Assembly (NCBI RefSeq): GCF_946478805.1 | Contig: NZ_CAMLDC010000005.1 | Location: forward strand, 209,551-273,550 | DNA: 64,000 bases | Direction: 5' to 3' | From: an uncultured Fluviicola sp. | GTDB taxonomy: Bacteria; Bacteroidota; Bacteroidia; Flavobacteriales; Crocinitomicaceae | Part shown: positions 53,296-62,383 of the stretch, piece after piece | Layout: every line of letters begins with the position of its first letter | Numbering within the stretch: the first letter of the stretch is position 1 | Made by a program: the position numbers and the translations under genes | The notes under the pieces: model-generated | The model's database searches: none | What the model was told of the DNA's origin: nothing | The model's input: only the letters and a program-made list of their open reading frames with translations

Positions 53296-53736
53296 CTACT
53301 TCAGTTCCGACATGACGAAGCTACTATTTACCTGACCGATATGTGGAATGCGTGCCAATTGGTTCTTCAGGAAATCTTGGTATACTTCCATATTTGCCAC
53401 TTCGATTGTAAGCATATAATCTGTTGCGCCGGCTACATGATAAGCATGACTCACTTCCGGTAATTCCTTGATGGCGTTTTCAAATACATCAATCCCCTCT
53501 TTTTCATGGCTTTTCAAACTCACCTGGCAAACCACTTTCAAATCCTTCCCGATTGCCTTTCGATTGATGAGGGCTGCATAACCCTGGATAACTCCAATGC
53601 GCTCCAAGCGTTTAATCCGTTCAAAAGTAGGAGTAATCGATAATCCAATTTTATTGGCTACCTCCTTGTTATTCATCTTCCCATTCGATTGTAGAAGCGT
53701 AATAATTTGTTGATCAATGGAATCCAGTGTCGACAT
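53296..53736 (-). CDS. Lrp/AsnC-family transcriptional regulator
   Basis: 146 residues. The N-terminal helix-turn-helix (LDSIDQQIITLLQSNGKMNNKEVANKIGLS) is followed by the RAM ligand-binding domain (LKVVCQVSLKSHEK and HVAGATDYMLTI). Such regulators sense amino acids. It is divergent from the methionine gamma-lyase-type gene, 162 bp away, which suggests that it regulates this gene, sensing methionine or a branched-chain amino acid. Confidence 0.88.
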   Translation of the reverse strand: MSTLDSIDQQIITLLQSNGKMNNKEVANKIGLSITPTFERIKRLERIGVIQGYAALINRKAIGKDLKVVCQVSLKSHEKEGIDVFENAIKELPEVSHAYHVAGATDYMLTIEVANMEVYQDFLKNQLARIPHIGQVNSSFVMSELK

Positions 53737-53822
53737 AATTTTGGTTTTGAGAAAAAAATTCTACTTCCAGCTTATAAATTGTTAAATATTGGAATAAATA
53801 AACTGTTATGTCTAAATGTATG

Positions 53823-53833
53823 GAATAATATTC
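53823..53833. promoter_or_regulatory. Possible Lrp-type operator in the divergent gap
   Basis: The perfect 11-bp palindrome GAATAATATTC lies 66 bp before the lyase ATG, in an AT-rich stretch. AT-rich palindromes of this kind are typical of Lrp-family binding sites, but no consensus is established for this protein. Confidence 0.3.
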
Positions 53834-53898
53834 TGGTATTAATCACTAAAGCAAAAAATCCTTTTACTTAGTGGTGGTATTAACGTATAAAAATCTGA

Positions 53899-55140
53899 AT
53901 GAGACCGGAAAGTTTAATGATGAGTTATGGATACAAACCTTCACTTTCTGAAGGGGCGATAAAATGTCCTATTTTCCAAACCTCAACCTTTGTGTTCAAC
54001 ACGGCTGAAGAGGGAAAGGCATTTTTTGAAGTAGCTTATGGAATTCGTGAAAAGGGAGAGAATGAGGAGTTGGGGTTGATTTATTCACGATTAAACAATC
54101 CGGATTTGGAGATTCTCGAGAATCGCCTGTGTTTGTGGGATGACGCAGAAGATTGTGCTGTTTTTGAAAGCGGAATGTCTGCGATTTCTACCGCATTGAT
54201 GGAGTTTTTATCGCCGGGTGATTTGTTATTGTATTCCCGACCGGTTTATGGTGGAACGGATCATTTCATCAACCATTTCTTGAAAAAGATGCAAATCGAT
54301 TCAGTTGGTTTTCGTGCTGATGAAGATTTCGATACGATTATTGCCCGAATTGAAGCTACTGGAAAAGCAGATCGTTTGCGCATGATTCATATCGAGACAC
54401 CTGCGAATCCTACAAATGCTTTGATTGATATCCAAATGTGTGCGGATATAAAAAAGCGATTTTCAACAGAATTGGCCGAAGTAATTTTATCCGTTGACAA
54501 TACCTACATGGGACCTTTGTGGCAACATCCATTGAAACATGGTGCAGATTTGGTTTTGTATTCGGCCACAAAATACATTGGTGGTCACTCGGATGTAATC
54601 GCTGGAGCATGTTTGGGATCCAAAAGCTTAATGGCACGAATTAAAGGATTGCGAACTTTTCTTGGAAATATGGCTGGTCCGTGGACAGGTTGGCTATTGA
54701 TGCGTAGTTTGGAAACGTTAAAAGTACGCATGGATGAACAAGCCAAAAATGCCATTGAAGTTGCCCGGTTTTTGCGTTCACACCCCAAAGTGAGTCATGT
54801 ATATTACCTTGGATTTATTCCGGAACAAGGAACGGAAAACGAAAGACGCATTTATGCCGAACAATATACTTCTAGCGGCGCGATGATTGCTTTTGACGTA
54901 GTTGGAAGTGAGAAAGAGGCTTTCACGTTCTTAAACAATCTTAAATTGATTAAATTGGCCGTTAGTTTGGGAAGTACCGAAAGTTTAGCGGAGCACCCAG
55001 CAACAATGACTCATGCAGATGTACCTCAGGATGTAAAAGATGCTATGAAAATATCTTCTTCTTTGGTTCGTTTATCTGTTGGAGTGGAGCATTACGAAGA
55101 TATTATTTCAGATATTTCGCAAGCGTTGAACAACGTTTGA
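53899..55140 (+). CDS. Methionine gamma-lyase/cystathionine gamma-synthase family PLP enzyme
   Basis: 413 residues. The PLP-binding lysine is Lys225 in SATKYIGGHSD. An N-terminal motif ESGMSAISTALMEF and the tyrosine-containing PVYGGTDH match the Cys/Met-metabolism PLP family. The motif pattern fits methionine gamma-lyase as well as cystathionine gamma-synthase, and sequence alone does not separate them. It is controlled, probably, by the divergent Lrp-type regulator. A hairpin terminator follows at 55243. Confidence 0.82.
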   Translation: MRPESLMMSYGYKPSLSEGAIKCPIFQTSTFVFNTAEEGKAFFEVAYGIREKGENEELGLIYSRLNNPDLEILENRLCLWDDAEDCAVFESGMSAISTALMEFLSPGDLLLYSRPVYGGTDHFINHFLKKMQIDSVGFRADEDFDTIIARIEATGKADRLRMIHIETPANPTNALIDIQMCADIKKRFSTELAEVILSVDNTYMGPLWQHPLKHGADLVLYSATKYIGGHSDVIAGACLGSKSLMARIKGLRTFLGNMAGPWTGWLLMRSLETLKVRMDEQAKNAIEVARFLRSHPKVSHVYYLGFIPEQGTENERRIYAEQYTSSGAMIAFDVVGSEKEAFTFLNNLKLIKLAVSLGSTESLAEHPATMTHADVPQDVKDAMKISSSLVRLSVGVEHYEDIISDISQALNNV

Positions 55141-55209
55141 TGATTTTTCTCCGTCATAGATGGAGAAAGTGGGAGTTGGATTGATTTATAACAAAACAAG
55201 AAACCCCAA

Positions 55210-55227
55210 TTAGACACCACAGTCTAA
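55210..55227 (+). repeat. Short inverted repeat after the PLP enzyme gene
   Basis: TTAGAC and GTCTAA are separated by 6 nt. It lies between the lyase stop and the stronger terminator that follows. Its role is unclear. Confidence 0.25.
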
Positions 55228-55242
55228 ATTACTACTGCAATG

Positions 55243-55274
55243 CCCGGTTGACGAAAATTCGACCGGGATTTTTT
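55243..55274 (+). terminator. Intrinsic terminator of the PLP enzyme gene
   Basis: The arms CCCGGT (55243-55248) and ACCGGG (55262-55267) are followed by a T-run at 55269-55274 reading on the plus strand. The loop holds a further partial CGAA/TTCG pairing. The convergent acyltransferase stop lies in the T-run. Confidence 0.72.
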
Positions 55275-56463
55275 ATTCTGACAAATCCCCTCTTGTAATC
55301 AATTTTCCCATTTTTTCAGAGAACCGGATGCTGGCCTTATCGACAAACTTATAGAAGAAATGTGAAATAAGGAAAGTCACAGCCATGGATGTAATAAATG
55401 AAACGAGGAAAGGAATGAAGTAGGTTCCGGGTTTCCATAGTTTGAGAAAAATGGAGCATCCGAGTGAGCACATCACGGCCAAATGGATCAGGTAGAATGA
55501 GAATGAGATTTCCCCCAGGTATAGAAAAGGTTTTATAGAAAAGAACCGCATGAAATTTTTCTCAAAACAGATCACAAACAGGAGACAAAATGATCCCAAT
55601 ACATGAAACAGGTCGTAAGTGCTGGTCCAGCTCCAGGCCAATGGTTTCCAAATACTTTGCTGAACGAACAATCCCTGCGGGTAAGAACTGAAATAAATTC
55701 CTGCAGCCAGAAGGAAGAATTTTATTGCAATGCCTTTCCACCCTTTTGGAAAAGAAAAACCGGTTACAAAAAGCCGACTAATGAGGGATCCGAGTATAAA
55801 AGCGGCATAGAATTTTTTGTCTGTAAGCAGAATAAGAACCGCAACAATGATGTGAAGCAGAATTGATTTTTTATTATTGCCGGCCAGTGTTAGGAAGGAA
55901 AACAACAAGAGAGAACCCAGGAATTCGATTGTCATGGTCCACAGCACCGGGTTGTAACGATTGTCATTATTTAAAAACACGTCCAGAAATAGGTTTTTTA
56001 TCATATTTGCAACAGTTTTCATGTCGGTGAAAAGGCAATTCAACCAATCTTTTGATTTGGTCAGATCCACCAATTCCTTGTGAGTGAAAAGTCCTGCCTC
56101 ATAGAGGACATAACATATGATGATCGATGCACCGACCGGAAGCAGCAGCCTGAAATAACGTTTGGCGGCGTATTCTCTCAGAAGTTTATGGCTCCCCGAA
56201 AGATGAAATTTATAGCTGAGTACAAATCCGCTCAATACGAAGAAAATGGAAACAGCAAATCCTCCGTTAAAAAAGATATTGAGTGGTGTTTTTGCAATCA
56301 TCATTTCCGCTTCGCCATTTCCAAGGTGTATCATTTCCGGATTCAGATAATTGATGGCAGGAAAGAACCCTAACCCGAAATGGTGGAAAACAACGATTAT
56401 CATGGCCACGCCGCGAACACCATCCAGGAAACCCAGTTTGTTTTTTTCAGATCCGATCTTCAT
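55273..56463 (-). CDS. Acyltransferase-3 family membrane protein (OafA-like)
   Basis: 396 residues with about ten membrane helices. The N-terminal LDGVRGVAMIIVVFHHFG contains the family's catalytic histidine region, and YAAKRYFRLLLPV with its arginine follows. Proteins of this type O-acetylate or acylate surface polysaccharides, using an acyl donor on the cytoplasmic side. It is a lone gene, and its substrate is not visible. Confidence 0.82.
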   Translation of the reverse strand: MKIGSEKNKLGFLDGVRGVAMIIVVFHHFGLGFFPAINYLNPEMIHLGNGEAEMMIAKTPLNIFFNGGFAVSIFFVLSGFVLSYKFHLSGSHKLLREYAAKRYFRLLLPVGASIIICYVLYEAGLFTHKELVDLTKSKDWLNCLFTDMKTVANMIKNLFLDVFLNNDNRYNPVLWTMTIEFLGSLLLFSFLTLAGNNKKSILLHIIVAVLILLTDKKFYAAFILGSLISRLFVTGFSFPKGWKGIAIKFFLLAAGIYFSSYPQGLFVQQSIWKPLAWSWTSTYDLFHVLGSFCLLFVICFEKNFMRFFSIKPFLYLGEISFSFYLIHLAVMCSLGCSIFLKLWKPGTYFIPFLVSFITSMAVTFLISHFFYKFVDKASIRFSEKMGKLITRGDLSE

Positions 56464-56540
56464 GCAGGGCTAAAGTAGGAATAAAATGTTTTTGGGGAGT
56501 TAATTCAACCCTTTTAGGGAAGCAAGAGTTAAAGACGAGC

Positions 56541-58319
56541 TTATTTTTCCAAATTCAATTTGGAAATTCGGGAACGAATGGCGCCACTTGTTCTTCCAAA
56601 ATGTGTAGATAAATTTTTTATGCTAGTACCTTCTATAAACATTTCGGAGAGCTGGATATCGAACTCGCTTGTCCATGGTTTGTAAGCATCTTTATGTCGG
56701 GTTCTGAATTCTTCCACAGAATAACTTTTTTGGGGAATTATCTTAGAATTAGTTAGTTCTTCAGTGATGGTTTTAGGCAGGCAACCCGACTCAGGTTCAA
56801 CTTCCAGGACATGAATTGTTTCTGAATTTTCAGCTAAGCAAAATGAAGTCGGAATCAAAAGCCCCGGAATTGATAATTTGTTTTTAGTACGCGTAATAGC
56901 AACATATAACAAATTGATTTCTTCGTTTAGTTTGGCGTAGTTCAGATTTGCCTTTTCTAGTTCGATGGCGGTCTTCTTTACTTTTTCTTCGGTTATGAAG
57001 TCATTTGCCAATTCGATGGAATCATATTCCATTCCTTTGCAACGATGAACAGTTGAAAAAATCATTTCAGCCTGTTCTTTATCGTCGTTGCTTAAATGTT
57101 TTTCCTTGATGGTTTTGATAATTTCCGGAATTTTGTTTCCATATTCTTTCACTATTTCCACCATCATTCCCAGTTCAAGATCTTCCGTTTTCGAAATGTA
57201 CGTTTCCAATTCCTGCATCGATTGCATTTCCCGGATCAGTTTATCCCGAATTAATCTCCGTTTATTATTGAACAAGTTTAAAACGTCGTAGAGAGATGCC
57301 CCGTCTTCTGCATAAGTATAGGAATTGAAGTTTCCTTCAAAATAAATATTCTCAACGTGTTTGTTTTCAGTTACATATTCAATAGCTTTTAAGAGCAAGC
57401 CCAAGTTTGTACGGGCAATTATTGCTTTCGACTTGATTTCTTTATTTTGTCCGCAACCACTGATGTAACATGAGTTCTTTAAATCCAGAAGTTTTTTCCA
57501 ACTTAATACGGAAAGAGCCAAATCAGCAATTTCCTGGTTGAAACGAAAGCTACTAGAAAGAAAATAGGTCTGATAATCGGCCTTTTCCAAAGAATTAACT
57601 GCAAAGCGCCAACTATAAATCTGTTGATGTGTATCGCCCACAATAACTTTTACGGCTTTCTGGTTGAAAAAAACGTCCAGCATTGCCGCTGATGCATCTT
57701 GTCCTTCGTCAAAAAGTATGTAATTGTAATCGAGCTTGGGATTTGACAATTGAAATTTCTTCAGGTAAAAATCGTGGGTGATATCAATTTCTCCATGCTC
57801 CATTTTGGTGAATAATTCATTTGTTTTCTTTTTGATATATCCATAATGGCTTTTAACAAATGTTTTTGTTTTAAAGCCGGTAACAATTTCCAGGTAGTTT
57901 AAATCTTCAAAAGTTCGCTTATCGCTATTACAGAAATAGGAAAAGAATTTTTTGATGTGATTTGCCAAGACAAATTCAGAATGCTTTTCTCCATTACCTG
58001 CAATTCTCAATATCTCAGCAATTTCATGAATTTTATAACCAAGTGCATTAATTCTATACGGACTGTTCATAACAACATGCCGATAAGCAAGTGAATGAGC
58101 TGTTTCAACGGTTACATTTCTGAGACCTTGTTGTTGAAATTTTTTCTTTGCGTCCAATTTAACTGATCTGTTGAATGCCAGGTAAAGGATTTTGCTTTCG
58201 ACAGGTCTTGTTTTAGCATATTCGATGATCGTTGTGGTTTTTCCGGATCCGGCAACTGCATTGATTTTCATGTTTCCGGAAATGCTTAAAATCTCTTTTT
58301 GTTCTGAGGTTAATTTCAT
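56541..58319 (-). CDS. UvrD/Rep-type DNA helicase with C-terminal DNA-binding-like domain
   Basis: 592 residues, shorter than UvrD or PcrA (about 700). Walker A is AVAGSGKTTT (Lys27), ILFDEGQDASAA is the Walker B (DEGQD), and SSSFRFNQEIA, STVHRCKGMEYDSIEL and LLYVAITRTKNKL are later helicase motifs. Residues about 545-590 (PWTSEFDIQLSEMF...GRTSGAIRSRISKL) form a helix-turn-helix-like unit not usual in UvrD. The protein may act in repair or in restart. Its ATG lies 194 bp from the divergent cysS. Confidence 0.82.
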   Translation of the reverse strand: MKLTSEQKEILSISGNMKINAVAGSGKTTTIIEYAKTRPVESKILYLAFNRSVKLDAKKKFQQQGLRNVTVETAHSLAYRHVVMNSPYRINALGYKIHEIAEILRIAGNGEKHSEFVLANHIKKFFSYFCNSDKRTFEDLNYLEIVTGFKTKTFVKSHYGYIKKKTNELFTKMEHGEIDITHDFYLKKFQLSNPKLDYNYILFDEGQDASAAMLDVFFNQKAVKVIVGDTHQQIYSWRFAVNSLEKADYQTYFLSSSFRFNQEIADLALSVLSWKKLLDLKNSCYISGCGQNKEIKSKAIIARTNLGLLLKAIEYVTENKHVENIYFEGNFNSYTYAEDGASLYDVLNLFNNKRRLIRDKLIREMQSMQELETYISKTEDLELGMMVEIVKEYGNKIPEIIKTIKEKHLSNDDKEQAEMIFSTVHRCKGMEYDSIELANDFITEEKVKKTAIELEKANLNYAKLNEEINLLYVAITRTKNKLSIPGLLIPTSFCLAENSETIHVLEVEPESGCLPKTITEELTNSKIIPQKSYSVEEFRTRHKDAYKPWTSEFDIQLSEMFIEGTSIKNLSTHFGRTSGAIRSRISKLNLEK

Positions 58320-58347
58320 AAAGTGAATAGTTTAAAAATGAGGTGTA

Positions 58348-58365
58348 AAGGCGAAAAATCGCCTT
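58348..58365. repeat. Short perfect hairpin in the helicase leader
   Basis: The arms AAGGCGA and TCGCCTT (7 bp) enclose an AAAA loop. It lies 28 bp upstream of the helicase ATG on the minus strand. It could affect translation of the helicase; no T-run suggests termination. Confidence 0.3.
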
Positions 58366-58513
58366 CTCCTTATTTAAGTTCAGAATTATTTTGGGAAAAA
58401 TCAAAAATTTTAAGAAGAAATTACACGGTTGAAATTATTCGGTTTTTGATCGATAGTTAGTAGAACAAATTCTCCCTATCTTCGCACTTACAAATCCGTT
58501 TGAATAATTACAC

Positions 58514-59989
58514 ATGAATCCCAAAAATCCTTTGCTGATTTACAACAGCCTTTCCGGTGAAAAAGAAGTGTTTAAACCCATTATTGCCGGTAAGGCGGGA
58601 ATGTATGTCTGTGGACCAACGCTGTATAGCGAGCCGCATATGGGCAACATGCGTACGTTTATCAATTTCGATCTGATTTACCGCTACTTGCTGTATTTGG
58701 GTTACCAGGTAAAGTATGTGCGCAACATTACGGATGCCGGACATATCACGAACTCGGCGGGTGAAGCGGTCGATTCGATCGGGAAAGCTGCACGCGTGGA
58801 GCAAGTCCAGTCGTTGGAGATTGTATACAAATACAACGTGAAATTCCAGGATTTGCAGCGTATTTACAACTTGTTACCTCCATCCATTGAGCCGACAGCC
58901 ACCGGGCATATCCAGGAACAGATCGAGGTGATCGAGAAAATCATTGAGAACGGATTTGCTTACGTGGTGAATGGATCGGTGTATTTTGATGTGCGGGCTT
59001 ACGGAGAGAAATTCGAATATGGAATCCTGAGTGGCCGCAAAGTGGATGAATTAGCTGAAGAAACACGCGAATTGAATGCACAGGAAGAAAAACGCTTCTT
59101 TGCAGATTTCGCTTTGTGGAAAAAGGCAAATCCGGATGACATGCAGATCTGGCGCTCACCTTGGGGCGATGGAAACCCCGGTTGGCACATCGAATGTACT
59201 GCGATGAGTACGAAATACCTGGGAGACCGGTTTGATATTCACGGAGGTGGATTGGATCTGAAATTCCCGCATCACGAGGATGAAATTGCACAAAGTTGTG
59301 GTTCGGCTGGAGTCTCTCCGGCGAATTACTGGATACACGCGAATATGCTGAACGTGAACGGGCAAAAAATGTCCAAATCGCTGGGGAATTATTTCCTGCC
59401 TCAAGAAATCGTGGATGGAACAACGGAGGTTTTTGACAAACCTTATTCGCCGCAAGTGATCCGTTTCTGCATGATGCAGGCGCATTACCGCAGTACTTTG
59501 GACTTCACTCCCGATTCCCTGAATGCGGCGGAAAAAGGATTTACACGTTTGTCTGAGGCGTATGGGAAATTGGCTTCGCTGGAAACAGCTGGAACTTCTT
59601 CCCAGGATGTACAGGTATTGGTCGATTCATTATATAAGGCAATGAACGATGATTTCAATGCACCGATGTTGGTTGCAGGTTTGTTTGAAATTGTGAAATA
59701 CATCAACATTGTCTCTGAAGGAAAAGCAACGATCACTGCAAGCGATTTGGATTTGCTGAACAAGGAATTCACCGGATTCATATTCGATGTTCTGGGATTG
59801 AGTATTGAAAAAAGTTCTGTAGGATCGGATGGCGCTTTGACAGCCGCAATGGACCTGGTATTGGATATGCGCAAAGCGGCGCGTGAAAATAAGGATTGGA
59901 GTACATCGGATAAGATCAGGGATCGTTTGGCGGAAGCTGGAATTGTAGTCAAAGACGGCAAGGACGGTGTTAGTTGGACAGTTAAATAG
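58514..59989 (+). CDS. cysS: Cysteinyl-tRNA synthetase
   Basis: 491 residues. The zinc-binding Cys33 is in YVCGPTLYSE, the HIGH-type motif is HMGN (42-45) and KMSKS is at 285-289. WHIECTAMS and HGGGLDLKFPHHEDEIAQS are further signature blocks carrying zinc ligands. It charges tRNA(Cys) with cysteine. The next gene, rnpA, follows after an 81-bp repeat-rich spacer. Confidence 0.95.
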   Translation: MNPKNPLLIYNSLSGEKEVFKPIIAGKAGMYVCGPTLYSEPHMGNMRTFINFDLIYRYLLYLGYQVKYVRNITDAGHITNSAGEAVDSIGKAARVEQVQSLEIVYKYNVKFQDLQRIYNLLPPSIEPTATGHIQEQIEVIEKIIENGFAYVVNGSVYFDVRAYGEKFEYGILSGRKVDELAEETRELNAQEEKRFFADFALWKKANPDDMQIWRSPWGDGNPGWHIECTAMSTKYLGDRFDIHGGGLDLKFPHHEDEIAQSCGSAGVSPANYWIHANMLNVNGQKMSKSLGNYFLPQEIVDGTTEVFDKPYSPQVIRFCMMQAHYRSTLDFTPDSLNAAEKGFTRLSEAYGKLASLETAGTSSQDVQVLVDSLYKAMNDDFNAPMLVAGLFEIVKYINIVSEGKATITASDLDLLNKEFTGFIFDVLGLSIEKSSVGSDGALTAAMDLVLDMRKAARENKDWSTSDKIRDRLAEAGIVVKDGKDGVSWTVK

Positions 59990-60011
59990 ACTTTAAAAGA
60001 CAGAAGATGCT

Positions 60012-60042
60012 AGACTTAAGACTGAATTTAAGTCTTAAGTCT
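60012..60042 (+). repeat. 12-bp stem hairpin and heptad repeats between cysS and rnpA
   Basis: The arms AGACTTAAGACT (60012-60023) and AGTCTTAAGTCT (60031-60042) are a perfect 12-bp stem with a 7-nt loop. Five near-identical 7-bp units (AAGTCTT, AAGTCTT, AAGTCTC, CAGTCTC, CAGTCTT) run from 60030 to 60064. An outer imperfect repeat (59990-60001 with 60060-60072) reaches the rnpA start codon. The structure could act as a terminator or as a leader hairpin for rnpA. Confidence 0.7.
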
Positions 60043-60070
60043 TAAGTCTCCAGTCTCCAGTCTTTTAAAA

Positions 60071-60457
60071 GTGGAACATTTCGGAAAACCATACAAACTC
60101 TGCAGTCGCAAAACGATTGATTTTCTCTTCAACGAGGGAAAACAATTGCGTGCGTTTCCATTAAAGATGTACTATTCCGAAAGTGAATCTGTTGAAAAGG
60201 TTCCTTTCCAGGTGGTGCTTTCCGCCCCGAAACGACAGTTTAAACGAGCACATGACCGCAATTATGTGAAACGTTTGATGAAAGAGGTGTTGCGCAGGGA
60301 GAAACAACCTTTGGAAGATATATTGAATGAATCCGGAAAGCAATTATCACTCTTCATCATTTATACCAACAAGGAAGTACTGACTTATCAGGAGCTGGAA
60401 AAATGTGTACGGAAGTTGTTGGGAAAACTCATTGCAGAATTGAAAAGTGAAGAGTAG
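60071..60457 (+). CDS. rnpA: Ribonuclease P protein component
   Basis: 128 residues with a GTG start at 60071, preceded in frame by no ATG. The RNA-binding signature FKRAHDRNYVKRLMKEVLR (RNR-type region) and the N-terminal FLFNEGKQLRAFPLKMYY are typical. It helps RNase P RNA to remove tRNA 5' leaders. The start codon lies in the outer arm of the repeat structure, so translation may depend on its folding. It does not sit next to rpmH as in many bacteria. Confidence 0.9.
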   Translation: MEHFGKPYKLCSRKTIDFLFNEGKQLRAFPLKMYYSESESVEKVPFQVVLSAPKRQFKRAHDRNYVKRLMKEVLRREKQPLEDILNESGKQLSLFIIYTNKEVLTYQELEKCVRKLLGKLIAELKSEE

Positions 60458-60556
60458 AAAGGAACAATTCATTATTCGTTTTATGAGTCATTCATCAAAA
60501 AACCTAAAAAAACCAATTCGATTCCCAATCTTTCGGTATTTTTACCTTCTTTGGAT

Positions 60557-60578
60557 ACCATTTTGCGGAATGGTTTTT
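60557..60578 (+). terminator. Intrinsic terminator after rnpA
   Basis: The arms ACCATT and AATGGT with a 6-nt loop (TTGCGG) are followed by a T-run at 60574-60578. It reads on the plus strand, 100 bp after the rnpA stop. The remaining 136 bp to the S41 protease start hold nothing else that I recognise. Confidence 0.6.
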
Positions 60579-60714
60579 GAAGACATCACTCAAAAAAAGT
60601 GAAGCTTTCGAACAAATGCAGTTTGTGAAGACTGAGCAAAGTAATGACAAATTGCTTTAAGCAAAGAACAACAAGTGTTAGCGCAGATAAAGAAAATAAT
60701 ATTTAAGAAGTAAT

Positions 60715-62355
60715 ATGAAGCAATTCTTGCATGTTTTAACCCTGGTAAGCATCCTTATCGGGTTCGGTTCTCCGGTAAAGGCTCAGTCCAACGGGTTTGA
60801 GGAAATCAAATCCATGGAATTGATGGACCTCATTTTCCAACAATTGGAAACCAATTATGTGGACGAGATCAAACCGGGTGAAATGAGTAAAACGGCTATC
60901 GATGCCATGTTGAAACAATTGGATCCTTACACGGTTTACTATCACGAGTCAAACATGGAAGATTATCGCATGATGACCACCGGACAATACGGAGGAATCG
61001 GTGCATTGATCCGCAAAATGGGTGAGTATACTTTCATCGCAGAACCTTACGAAGGAAAACCCGCTCAGACATCCGGAGCAATGGCCGGGGATAAGATTCT
61101 TTCCATCGACGGAAAAGATATGAAAGGCAAACCAAGTGATGAGGTTTCAGATGCCTTACGCGGACCAAAAGGCTCCACGATCCAATTGAAAGTGGATCGC
61201 GCCGGCCAGGAAAAAACAATCTCCATAACAAGAGATGAAATCAAATTGGCAGATGTTCCCTATTTCGGGATGCTGAACAATGGAACGACCGGATACATCA
61301 AATTGAATAGCTTCACCCAAACCGCTTCTGCCGAAGTGATTTCAGCTTACGGAAAATTGAAACAACAAGGAATGACGTCCTTAGTACTGGATTTACGTGG
61401 AAATGGCGGTGGTTTATTGATTGAAGCGGTAAAAATCGTGAATGTCTTCGTTAAAAAGGGGCAAACGGTTGTAACAACAAAAGGGCGCATTCCGGAAGAG
61501 AACAGAACATATGCAACATCCGCAGATCCATTGGATCTGACGATTCCGTTGGTTGTCCTTGTGGACGGTGGTTCGGCTTCGGCTTCCGAAATTGTTTCCG
61601 GAAGTTTGCAGGATTTGGACCGTGCAGTGATTATCGGGGAGAATTCTTACGGAAAAGGGTTAGTTCAACGTACGTTTGATCTGAAATACGGTTCGAAAAT
61701 CAAATTGACAATTTCGAAATACTACACACCTTCTGGTCGTTGTGTGCAACGCCTGGAATACTACGACAAGGAGTTAGGAGATAAACCGAAAGCAATTGCA
61801 GATTCATTATTGAAATCATTTACAACTGCAAACGGACGAAAAGTGATTGATGGAAGAGGAATCGAACCGGATATTGTTGTGGAGAAAGATGATTATTCGC
61901 GTTTGCTTTTAATGCTGGTTAGTAATAATGTCATCTTCAATTACGCAACTGATTACAAGCGTTCACATGAAACAATCGGTCCGGCAAAGACTTTCCAACT
62001 GAGCCCGGAAGATTATGCGGCGTTCAAAGCTTATGCCTTGAAACAAGAATTCACGTATTCAACAGCATCCGAAGAGCAATTGGAACGCATGAAGAAAACG
62101 GCTGAGGATGAAGGTTATTTCGAAGATATCAAATCCGATTATGACCAGTTATTATCGAAAGTGACTCCGTCAAAGGAACGCGATCTGGATAAATTCAAGG
62201 AGGAGATAAATGACATTTTATCCAGCGAGATCGTATCGCGTTACTATTATCAGAATGGTCGTGCAGAACAGGCATTCCAATTCGATAAGGATGTCCAAAA
62301 AGCGCTTGAAATTCTTTCCGATACCAAAAAGTTGAATACTATTCTTGGGAAATAA
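60715..62355 (+). CDS. C-terminal processing peptidase (S41 family, CtpA-like)
   Basis: 546 residues with a signal peptide ending near VKAQ. A PDZ domain lies around 95-175. The catalytic Ser is in DGGSASASEIVSG, and the catalytic Lys in YGKGLVQRTFDL. A C-terminal helical extension (about 440-546) follows. Tail-specific proteases process or degrade periplasmic proteins, recognising their C-termini. It starts 28 bp before the O-antigen ligase gene, in the same direction. Confidence 0.9.
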   Translation: MKQFLHVLTLVSILIGFGSPVKAQSNGFEEIKSMELMDLIFQQLETNYVDEIKPGEMSKTAIDAMLKQLDPYTVYYHESNMEDYRMMTTGQYGGIGALIRKMGEYTFIAEPYEGKPAQTSGAMAGDKILSIDGKDMKGKPSDEVSDALRGPKGSTIQLKVDRAGQEKTISITRDEIKLADVPYFGMLNNGTTGYIKLNSFTQTASAEVISAYGKLKQQGMTSLVLDLRGNGGGLLIEAVKIVNVFVKKGQTVVTTKGRIPEENRTYATSADPLDLTIPLVVLVDGGSASASEIVSGSLQDLDRAVIIGENSYGKGLVQRTFDLKYGSKIKLTISKYYTPSGRCVQRLEYYDKELGDKPKAIADSLLKSFTTANGRKVIDGRGIEPDIVVEKDDYSRLLLMLVSNNVIFNYATDYKRSHETIGPAKTFQLSPEDYAAFKAYALKQEFTYSTASEEQLERMKKTAEDEGYFEDIKSDYDQLLSKVTPSKERDLDKFKEEINDILSSEIVSRYYYQNGRAEQAFQFDKDVQKALEILSDTKKLNTILGK

Positions 62356-62383
62356 GCGTTATCGATTTATATAGCGATTACTT

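Noticed and set aside
59156..59961. Minus-strand open frames opposite cysS
   Set aside because: The cysS motifs on the plus strand are complete, so these are antisense shadows.
60030..60064. CRISPR array
   Set aside because: The 7-bp units are directly adjacent without spacers, so this is a simple tandem repeat.
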